Positions 57,492-64,000 of a stretch of 64,000 bases of DNA are shown here, in pieces. Within the stretch, counting starts at the first letter, position 1. Each line of letters starts with the position of its first letter. This DNA is from Paraburkholderia acidisoli (lineage in GTDB: Bacteria > Pseudomonadota > Gammaproteobacteria > Burkholderiales > Burkholderiaceae). The DNA is taken from the NCBI RefSeq assembly GCF_009789675.1, contig NZ_CP046914.1, forward strand, positions 1,550,001 through 1,614,000, in the 5' to 3' direction. Both the position numbers and the translations under genes were made by a program. The notes under the pieces are model-generated. The model was not told the origin of the DNA, made no database searches, and saw only the letters and a program-made list of their open reading frames with translations.

Positions 57492-58520
57492 GTGAAAAAA
57501 TTGCTACCCACTTCGACTGCTGGCAGCCTGCCCAAACCCTCGTGGCTCGCGGAACCCGAGAAACTCTGGTCACCGTGGAAATTGCAGGATGAGGCGCTGA
57601 TCGAGGGTAAGCAGGATGCCTTGCGGTTGTCGCTGCAAGAGCAACAACACGCGGGCATCGACATCGTCAGCGACGGCGAACAGACGCGTCAGCATTTTGT
57701 GACCACGTTTATCGAGCACCTGGACGGCGTGGATTTCGAGAACCGCAAGACCGTGCGAATTCGTGATCGCTACGATGCAAGCGTGCCGACGGTCGTGGGT
57801 GCGGTGGCGCGCCGGAAGCCAGTCTTTGTCGAGGATGCGAAGTTCCTGCGCCAGCAAACGAAGCAACCCATCAAATGGGCGCTGCCCGGCCCGATGACGA
57901 TGATCGACACGCTCTATGACGATCACTACAAGAGCCGCGAAAAACTGGCGTGGGAATTCGCCGGCATCCTGAATCAGGAAGCCCGCGAACTGGAAGCTGC
58001 CGGGGTCGATATCATCCAATTCGACGAACCCGCCTTCAATGTGTTCTTCGACGAGGTGAACGAGTGGGGCGTGGCCACGCTGGAACGAGCCATTGAAGGG
58101 CTCAAGTGCGAAACGGCGGTCCACATTTGCTACGGCTATGGCATCCAGGCCAATACGGACTGGAAGAAGACGCTCGGGTCGGAGTGGCGTCAGTACGAAG
58201 AGGCGTTTCCCAAGCTGCAAAAGTCCAGCATTGGCATGGTCTCGCTGGAATGCCACAACTCGCACGTGCCGATGGAGCTCATCGAACTCATCCGCGGCAA
58301 GAAGGTGATGGTGGGCGCGATTGACGTGGCCAGCAATACCGTTGAAACGCCGGAGGAAGTCGCCAATACGCTGCGCAAAGCACTCCAGTTTGTCGATGCC
58401 GACAAGCTCTATCCGTGCACCAACTGCGGCATGGCGCCTCTGTCGCGCGCGATCGCGAAAGGCAAGCTGGAAGCGTTGAGCGCGGGCGCAGAGATCGTCC
58501 GAAACGAACTCTCGAACTGA
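57492..58520 (+). CDS. mesD: MesD-type core methionine synthase (folate-independent)
   Basis: 342 residues, only the C-terminal catalytic barrel of MetE. Zinc ligands H211 and C213 (HICYGYG) and C312 (TNCGMAPL) are present; the folate-binding N-terminal domain is absent. The start is GTG 57492 with AAGG about 9 nt upstream, 27 bp after mesX. Members work without methyl-folate or cobalamin and need MesX and O2; the methyl donor is unknown. Its presence beside metE gives two routes to methionine that avoid MetH. Confidence 0.93.
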   Translation: MKKLLPTSTAGSLPKPSWLAEPEKLWSPWKLQDEALIEGKQDALRLSLQEQQHAGIDIVSDGEQTRQHFVTTFIEHLDGVDFENRKTVRIRDRYDASVPTVVGAVARRKPVFVEDAKFLRQQTKQPIKWALPGPMTMIDTLYDDHYKSREKLAWEFAGILNQEARELEAAGVDIIQFDEPAFNVFFDEVNEWGVATLERAIEGLKCETAVHICYGYGIQANTDWKKTLGSEWRQYEEAFPKLQKSSIGMVSLECHNSHVPMELIELIRGKKVMVGAIDVASNTVETPEEVANTLRKALQFVDADKLYPCTNCGMAPLSRAIAKGKLEALSAGAEIVRNELSN

Positions 58521-58581
58521 TTCAAAGGCGGAAAAGGTCGTCGTGAGTTGCTCGTGACGACCCCACGCAAAAGAGTGAGCG

Positions 58582-58617
58582 GGCGACCCGGTCGGTTTTC
58601 ATCGACGGGTCGCCTTT
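58582..58617 (+). terminator. Rho-independent terminator after mesD
   Basis: GGCGACCCG (58582-58590) pairs with CGGGTCGCC (58606-58614), then TTTCCC. It separates mesXD from the flavin reductase gene, which therefore may have its own promoter. Confidence 0.7.
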
Positions 58618-58707
58618 CCCTATTGGCAAAAGCGGAAGTCAGGCAGTATCCCCGGATGACTTCAGGCGATCCCTAACCCGAAGTGCGTCCCGTATCTAGT
58701 CCCTACT

Positions 58708-59217
58708 ATGTCACTCCCTGGTAACGCTATCGAGCCATTGCGCTTTCGCGAAGCGCTCGGGCACTACGCATCCGGTATCACGATAATTACCTCGCATATC
58801 GAAGGCGAACCGATTGGCTTCACCTGCCAGTCGTTTTATAGCGTGTCAGTGAACCCGCCGCTGGTGTCGTTCAGCGTGATGTCCAGTTCGGCCAGCCTCC
58901 CAAAAATTCGCGAAGCGGGGCGATTCGCCGTCAATATCCTGTCGGACGAGCAAATCCCGATTTCTAACCAGTTCGCCCGGCGAGGCACAGACAAGTGGCA
59001 GGGCGTCGAATGGCAGGAATCGCCGCTCGGCAATCCCATCATTGCCGGCAGTCTTCATTGGCTCGATTGCGAAATTCACGCCGAACACGCCGCGGGCGAT
59101 CATGTGATCGTGATTGGCGAAGTGAAAGCGTTGAACCTGCAAGACGCCGGTACTACGCAGCCATTGCTGTACTTCAAAGGTCAATATCGCAACATCGCCG
59201 CTCATGGTGTTGTTTGA
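58708..59217 (+). CDS. Flavin reductase (FMN-binding split barrel)
   Basis: 169 residues of the HpaC/flavin reductase-like family: FREALGHYASGITIITS, NPPLVSFSVMSSSASLPKIREAGRFAVNIL and HVIVIGEVKAL. It supplies reduced FMN/FAD to monooxygenases. Next to the oxygen-requiring MesX/MesD pair it is a candidate electron source for them, although a terminator lies between. That link is inferred from position. Confidence 0.88.
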   Translation: MSLPGNAIEPLRFREALGHYASGITIITSHIEGEPIGFTCQSFYSVSVNPPLVSFSVMSSSASLPKIREAGRFAVNILSDEQIPISNQFARRGTDKWQGVEWQESPLGNPIIAGSLHWLDCEIHAEHAAGDHVIVIGEVKALNLQDAGTTQPLLYFKGQYRNIAAHGVV

Positions 59218-59494
59218 GCGCTTGTCTCCGCCGGGTGCCATGCAGCGAATCCTTCGTCGATGCTGGCGGAGGATCGCGGTCATCCGATCCCGCATTTCCG
59301 CGCCGTTTTGCTCATCCTGTGCGTTAAGGCTTGAGTGCTAACGTCGCGCAAATCCCGGTAGGGAATTTTGAAGCGTCGCTCAGCAACAGCTAACCGTGGC
59401 GCCCGGTATCAAACTGATCGCAGATAGACGCATTCATCGGGTCATCATCTGCGCATTTGTTTCGTCATTCGCGCGCGCTTCAACGCGTCGGGCA

Positions 59495-60727
59495 TCAAAA
59501 CTTGTGCCGAATCCCCGCGCGCAACGAAACCTGCTTGTCGGTGGAAGAAGGCGTGAGTCCTGTGATCTGCGCGACCGCACTTTGACCGAGCGAGTCCGTG
59601 CCGCTCGCTTTCTCGTAAACGGCAATCGTATATACGTCCGTGCGCGCTGAAAGAAAATAGTCGAGTCCCGCGCTGAACAGGCTGTAGTTCGCGCCGCCTT
59701 TGCCGCCCGCGCCGCCGTTGCGGGTGTAGTCGTAGGCTACGCCCGCGAGCAGGGTGGGCGTGAATTGATACTTCGCGTTGATTTCCGCATTGTTGAACGA
59801 GGCCGTGCCACGGTAGCGCAGCGTGTTCGGGCCGGAGGCGGAGCCCATGTCCTCGAAACGTGTATTCGAGTAGGCAAGATTCACGTTGAGCGCACCGAGC
59901 GTGACGCCCGCGCCCACGCCCGCAATTTCCAGCCGGTTCGCCGACGCATAGCCCGCAAACACCGGGTTGCTTTCCGCGCTCGTCGCGCTGCCGAAGCTGC
60001 CGAGATTGTTGGTCGTGGCCGGTCCCGCATTCGGATTCGCGCCGAAAAACGAGGTATTGGGGTTGCGAATGTTCAGATAGCTCGCGCCAATCGAAAACGG
60101 CCCGTGCGCATAGGCCGCGCCGCCGCCCCAGATCCAGTTGTTCGAGAATGAGCCGGGCGTGCCGCCGAGCGTCATCATCGCCTCGATCGTCAGGCCGCGA
60201 TAACTGGCGCTGCGAAACTTGATCGAATTGTTGATGCGCCGTGTGTTGAGCGCATTGTCCAGATCGCTCGGGTGCGACGACATATAGCCGGCCCATTGCG
60301 GCGCGGCCAGAAACGGCCCGTATAAATCGACCACGGGGTCGTACTGACGACCTAGCGTGAGCGTGCCAATGTCGTTGCTGCGCAAGCCCACATAGGCCTG
60401 ACGGCCGAATAGCGCGCCGCCCTGGTTCAGCATGCCGTTGTTGCTATAGAGGCCGCTTTCGAGCAAGAACAGCGCCTTGAGTCCGCCGCCCAGATCTTCC
60501 ACGCCGCGAAACCCCCAGCGGCTGCCTTGCAAGCCTGCCGAGCCGCCTTCGATCATGGCGATCTGGCGGCCGCCTGCGAGGCCCGAAGCGGTTTTTGCGC
60601 TTTGCACGTTATTGGTGTAGTTGATGCCGCTGTCGATGATGCCGTAGAGCGTCACGCTGCTTTGCGCGATTGCAGCGCTGCTCATCGTGCTAAGGATTGC
60701 GAAGGAAATGGCATGCCGCTTGTTCAT
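59495..60727 (-). CDS. Gram-negative porin, OmpC-like
   Basis: 410 residues. Signal peptide MNKRHAISFAILSTMSSAAIA, mature start QSSVTLYGIIDSGINYTNN, RWGFRGVEDLGGGLKALF and terminal phenylalanine (IRHKF). AGGAGAC lies upstream of ATG 60727. Third gene after lactonase and MFS gene, so probably the outer-membrane entry for the same substrate. Loops differ widely from the porin at 34.3 kb. Confidence 0.93.
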   Translation of the reverse strand: MNKRHAISFAILSTMSSAAIAQSSVTLYGIIDSGINYTNNVQSAKTASGLAGGRQIAMIEGGSAGLQGSRWGFRGVEDLGGGLKALFLLESGLYSNNGMLNQGGALFGRQAYVGLRSNDIGTLTLGRQYDPVVDLYGPFLAAPQWAGYMSSHPSDLDNALNTRRINNSIKFRSASYRGLTIEAMMTLGGTPGSFSNNWIWGGGAAYAHGPFSIGASYLNIRNPNTSFFGANPNAGPATTNNLGSFGSATSAESNPVFAGYASANRLEIAGVGAGVTLGALNVNLAYSNTRFEDMGSASGPNTLRYRGTASFNNAEINAKYQFTPTLLAGVAYDYTRNGGAGGKGGANYSLFSAGLDYFLSARTDVYTIAVYEKASGTDSLGQSAVAQITGLTPSSTDKQVSLRAGIRHKF

Positions 60728-60800
60728 CGAGTTGTCTCCTCTAATACGTTTATTTTGTGCTGGAAGCCGGGCAGGCTTGCCCGGCGTTGCTGCTTCGGGT

Positions 60801-62129
60801 TTAGTGGCCGTGATTCGCCACGGCACCGTGCGCGTCGTCGGGCGAGGGCGTTTCGTAAATGCGGATAAAGAACGTCATCAGGAATGCCATGACCAGCAGC
60901 GCGGAAAGAAACAGCAGTCCCGGCGTCGCGCTCTGGCCCGAGCCCTTGATATAGCCAATAGCGAACGGTCCTGCGAAACCGCCAAGATTACCCACGGAAT
61001 TGATCACGGCGATGGAAACAGCGGCTGTGGAACGCGTGAGAAAGAGCGTGGGCAATGCCCAGAACGGCGACTTGAACGCGTAGAGTCCCGCGAGGCTGAA
61101 GCTGATCATCGTGATCGACACATACGGGTTCGTGGTGAGACCCGCGCCCAGTAATGCGAGCGCGGCCACGGCCAGCGGCACGGCCGAATGAAGGCGCCGT
61201 TCGTTGCGGCGGTCCGAGTTACGCGACCACAGGATCATCACGACCGTGGCGAACAGGTACGGCACCATCGCGATCAAACCGATCTGCGTGTGGCTCAGCG
61301 TTTTCGAAAAGCCCTTGATGATTTGCGGCATCCAGTAACCCACGCCCAGACTGCCGCATTGGTACACGAAATAGATGAACGAGAGATAGAGCACTTTCGG
61401 ATTCGTCATCGCTTTGAGCGAGCCGAAATGCTTTGCGGCAGGCCGTGCCTTGCGGTCGCCTTCGAGTTCGGCGAGCAGCCACTCGCGTTCTTCGGGCGCG
61501 AGCCATTTCGCGAGCGCGGGGCGGTCGGTCAGATAGAGAAAGCAGAGCACGCCGCCGATCAAGGCGGGCGCACCTTCGAGCACCAGCATCCAGCGCCAGC
61601 CGCTCCAGCCGAACCAGTGCACGGTGTCCATGACCCACGTGCTCAGCGGCGCGCCGATGATGTACGACACGGGAATCGCCGCGGTGAACAGCGCAACCGT
61701 GGTGGCGAGTTCTTTCGCGCGAAACCAGTAGGTCAGATACACGATGATGCCGGGAAAGAAGCCGGCCTCGGCCACGCCCAGCAGAAAGCGCAGCGCATAA
61801 AGCTGGGTGGCGTTCTGCACGAAAGCCGAGCCCACCGAAACGAGGCCCCAGGTCACCAGAATGCGCGCAATCCACACGCGCGCCCCATACTTGTTGAGCA
61901 TGACATTACTTGGCACTTCGAACAAAAAATAGCCAATAAAAAAGATGCCGGAAGCAAAGCCGAACGCTTCGCTCGTGAGCGCCAGTTCGTGATTCATCTG
62001 CAGCGCGGCGTAGCCAATATTGGCGCGGTCGATATACGAAATGACGTAAAGAATGAACACGAACGGAATGATGCGCCAGGCGATCTTGCGCACGAGCGCG
62101 CGTTCGTCGATTGCGGGAGTGGCTTGCAT
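60801..62129 (-). CDS. MFS transporter, anion:cation symporter (ACS) type
   Basis: 442 residues, 12 helices. Helix 1-2 signature FILYVISYIDRANIGYAAL and VPSNVMLNKYGARVWIARI are typical of carriers for sugar acids, tartrate, phthalate and hydroxy acids. ATG 62129 with GGAG 7 nt upstream is preferred over the GTG at 62141. It lies between the lactonase and porin genes on one strand. Confidence 0.92.
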   Translation of the reverse strand: MQATPAIDERALVRKIAWRIIPFVFILYVISYIDRANIGYAALQMNHELALTSEAFGFASGIFFIGYFLFEVPSNVMLNKYGARVWIARILVTWGLVSVGSAFVQNATQLYALRFLLGVAEAGFFPGIIVYLTYWFRAKELATTVALFTAAIPVSYIIGAPLSTWVMDTVHWFGWSGWRWMLVLEGAPALIGGVLCFLYLTDRPALAKWLAPEEREWLLAELEGDRKARPAAKHFGSLKAMTNPKVLYLSFIYFVYQCGSLGVGYWMPQIIKGFSKTLSHTQIGLIAMVPYLFATVVMILWSRNSDRRNERRLHSAVPLAVAALALLGAGLTTNPYVSITMISFSLAGLYAFKSPFWALPTLFLTRSTAAVSIAVINSVGNLGGFAGPFAIGYIKGSGQSATPGLLFLSALLVMAFLMTFFIRIYETPSPDDAHGAVANHGH

Positions 62130-62186
62130 GGATGTCTCCACCGGCGGCGCGCGGCCGCCGGTTTTTTGCGTGGGATGAGCGGCGCG

Positions 62187-63440
62187 TTATGCGGCGTGTG
62201 TCGAAAACACCATGCACACGGGGCTGCCCGATTCGGCGACGAAACCCGTAGGCGTGAGGCGTCCCGACTGGGCATCCACGCTGAACGCGACGATCGTGTC
62301 GCTGTCTTCGTTGAGCGCATACAGGAAGCGGCCGTCGGGCGTGCTCGTCATGAAGCGCGGCGTCTTGCCGAGCGTCGGTTCGGCGTGCACGAAGCGTAGA
62401 TGGCCGGTCGCCGCGTTGATGGCGAACACGGCAATGCTGTCGTCGCCGCGATTCGAGGCGTAGAGAAAGCGGCCGCTGCGATCGACTTCGATCTCCGAGG
62501 CGCGGCTGTCGCCCGTGAACGTTTCCGGCAGCGCGGAGAGCACCTGGAACGGCGCGAGCGCGCCTGTCGCGGCGTCGTAACGGTAGCTCGTCACGGTCGA
62601 GTCGAGTTCGTTGACGATCCACGCATACTGGCCGCCGGGATGAAACGCGAGATGGCGCGGCCCGGCACCTTCGCGCGAGGCGACGAACGGCGTGGCGGCG
62701 GGCGTGAGCGTGCCGTTTTCAAAGCGGAACGAGAATGTGCGGTCGAGGCCCTTGTCGGGAACGATCACGAAACGCCCGCCCGGGTCGAACGGGTTGAAGT
62801 GCGGCTTCGACTGCTTTTGTTCGATGCGGTGCGGCCCGATCGGTCCTTCGAGATGCACGAGCTGCGTGAGCGGCAGCAGCGAGCCATCGGCGGCGACGGG
62901 CAGCACGGCGAGACTCGCGCCGATGTGATTCGACACGACCACGTGGCGCTCGAGCGGATCGAGCGCGAGATGCACGGGATTCTTGCCCTGCGTGCTCTGC
63001 GTGTTGAGGAACGTGAGTGTGCCGCTCGCCTTGTCCACGGCGAACGCGCTGATGTCGCTCATGTCGCCGTGCACGGTGTAAAGGCGCTCGCCATTGCGGC
63101 TGAGAGCGAGAAACGACGGATTCACGAGGTCCTTCGCGAGTTGCACGAGCGTGAGCGCGCCGGTCGTCGTATCGACCTGATAAACGCTGATGCCGTCGCC
63201 GCGGGCGTTGCGTTCGCGCGTGGTGCGCGAGCCGACGTAAGCAAACATGGATGACTGTCCTTTCAAAACGGGGTGATGCGGTTCCTCTCGGGCCGCCGGT
63301 TGCGCCAAAGCGTGCCGTGGCGCCGCGCCCAGGGTGGCCAGTGCGCCGAACGACGCCGCGCCCAGCACGAGCTTGCGCCGCAAGGTGTCGGGCGATGGCG
63401 CGATCACGGGCATAACAGCGGCCACGGCGGCTTGTCTCAC
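62187..63440 (-). CDS. Exported lactonase, 6-phosphogluconolactonase/YkgB-like beta propeller
   Basis: 417 residues from GTG 63440, which has GGAG 6 nt upstream. The leader has a twin-arginine-like start (TLRRKLVLGAASFG) and an Ala-rich h-region ending ALAQP, so export to the periplasm is likely, possibly by Tat. The propeller carries repeated blades such as NPSFLALSRNGERLYTV, KNPVHLALDPLERHVVVSNH and TPRFMTSTPDGRFLYALNE. Family members open sugar lactones. The operon suggests a lactone or sugar acid as substrate. Confidence 0.85.
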   Translation of the reverse strand: MRQAAVAAVMPVIAPSPDTLRRKLVLGAASFGALATLGAAPRHALAQPAAREEPHHPVLKGQSSMFAYVGSRTTRERNARGDGISVYQVDTTTGALTLVQLAKDLVNPSFLALSRNGERLYTVHGDMSDISAFAVDKASGTLTFLNTQSTQGKNPVHLALDPLERHVVVSNHIGASLAVLPVAADGSLLPLTQLVHLEGPIGPHRIEQKQSKPHFNPFDPGGRFVIVPDKGLDRTFSFRFENGTLTPAATPFVASREGAGPRHLAFHPGGQYAWIVNELDSTVTSYRYDAATGALAPFQVLSALPETFTGDSRASEIEVDRSGRFLYASNRGDDSIAVFAINAATGHLRFVHAEPTLGKTPRFMTSTPDGRFLYALNEDSDTIVAFSVDAQSGRLTPTGFVAESGSPVCMVFSTHAA

Positions 63441-63452
63441 GGCTGTCTCCTG

Positions 63453-63511
63453 ATTTTTTGCATTTCGGGTTTCCACTGGATTGCATTTTGACCTGGATAA
63501 GTGCAAAAATA
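63453..63511. promoter_or_regulatory. TTGCA repeats in the lactonase/aconitase divergent region
   Basis: ATTTTTTGCATTT (63453-63465) and, in inverted orientation, AAGTGCAAAAATA (63499-63511) agree at 11 of 13 positions; a third TTGCATTTTG is at 63481. They fill the 76-bp space between divergent starts, a likely operator for a regulator outside the window. Confidence 0.6.
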
Positions 63512-63516
63512 CACTC

Positions 63517-64000
63517 ATGGAAAACACCGACACCCCACCGATCGCTCGTCTGGAGATTTCAGGCGTCCCGCTGCGCTATGTCGATTTGCCCGCGATGTTC
63601 GGCGCGAATCTGCGCGAATTGCCCGTGGTGCTGCGCCTGCTGCTCGAAAACGTGATCCGCAATACCGAAGGCGGCGAGCGCCGCGAAGCCGTCGACGCGA
63701 TCCTCGCCTGGCGCGAGCGTGCGACGAGCGAGCACGAGATCGCGTTCCAGCCCAATCGCGTGCTGATGCACGACACGACCAGCACACCCGCGCTCGTCGA
63801 TATCGCGGCCATGCGCGACGCGCTCGCCGAGGCGGGCGCCGATCCCGCGGCGCTCAATCCGGTGTTGCCGGTGGATTCGTCGGTCGATCATTCGCTGGCG
63901 GTCGAATACTTCGGCGCAGCCGATGCCGCGCCGCGCAATCTCGCGCTCGAACTGCGCCGCAATGCGGAGCGCTACCGCTTTCTGCGCTGGGCTTCGCGCG
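63517..64000 (+). CDS. Aconitase-family hydro-lyase, N-terminal part (runs off the window)
   Basis: 161 codons are visible from ATG 63517, open to the window end. Residues PLRYVDLPAMFGANLRELP, VVLRLLLENVIRN, FQPNRVLMHDTTSTPALVDI and LPVDSSVDHSLAVEYFG follow the AcnA N-terminal pattern. At MHDTTSTPALVD, AcnA usually has QDFTGVPAVVD, so this is a divergent paralogue. The Fe-S cysteines lie beyond the window. The lactonase-MFS-porin neighbours suggest a dehydratase for a related organic acid rather than TCA-cycle aconitase. Confidence 0.8.
   Translation, partial: MENTDTPPIARLEISGVPLRYVDLPAMFGANLRELPVVLRLLLENVIRNTEGGERREAVDAILAWRERATSEHEIAFQPNRVLMHDTTSTPALVDIAAMRDALAEAGADPAALNPVLPVDSSVDHSLAVEYFGAADAAPRNLALELRRNAERYRFLRWASR

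Overview
The window reads as a chromosomal segment of a high-GC betaproteobacterium of the Burkholderiaceae, most likely Paraburkholderia or a close relative. The evidence is the strong GC-third-position codon use, two OmpC-type porins whose mature ends start with QSSVTLYG, an aerobic cobalamin (cob) gene set, and the typical local mix of LysR, MarR, AraC and MocR regulators. I ran no database search; the genus is an inference.

Layout. 1-12.7 kb is a cobalamin locus. It opens with the chelatase AAA+ subunit (cut by the window edge) followed by a VWA domain that appears to be reached only by -1 frameshifting on an A7 run. After a PilZ protein, a GNAT/LysR pair and a DUF1488 gene come two divergent cob operons: cobG-cobH-cobI-cbiG/cobJ on the minus strand behind a B12 riboswitch, and cobL-cobK-cobM on the plus strand. 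12.7-35.5 kb is ordinary metabolic and regulatory sequence: MarR/YciI/GST, a sodium:solute symporter with its small DUF3311 partner, MarC, a class II amidotransferase, a PAS-PAS hybrid kinase, a glycosyltransferase, a HAD phosphatase, periplasmic trehalase, pobA, an Ldh2-type dehydrogenase, an isocyanide hydratase-like protein, a POT peptide transporter, an AhpD-like/MocR divergent pair, a Lys/Ala-tailed HU protein, a LysR and a porin.

35.7-46.7 kb holds a YihY protein with an extra DUF883-like tail and then a compact selenocysteine cassette: fdnG (with an in-frame UGA at codon 197 and a bacterial SECIS hairpin), fdnH, fdnI, fdhE, selA, selB and the tRNA-Sec gene selC. All parts of Sec insertion except SelD are present next to the selenoprotein that needs them.

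46.7-53 kb looks accessory: NDH-2, an SDR/AraC pair, an unrecognised possible 2OG-Fe(II) oxygenase, a TonB-receptor remnant and a His-rich protein built from two 35-residue repeats. 53-59.2 kb is a methionine island: metR divergent from metE, then mesX (DUF1852) and mesD (oxygen-dependent, folate-independent core methionine synthase) and a flavin reductase. A 39-bp block, including a MetR-type box, is shared by the metE and mesX upstream regions. 59.5-64 kb is a catabolic-looking set: porin, MFS carrier and exported lactonase on the minus strand, divergent from an aconitase-family gene that runs off the window.

The recurring theme is recoding and B12: a predicted programmed frameshift in the B12 chelatase gene, programmed UGA readthrough in formate dehydrogenase, and a cobalamin-independent methionine supply (MetE, MesD) in a genome that also makes cobalamin.
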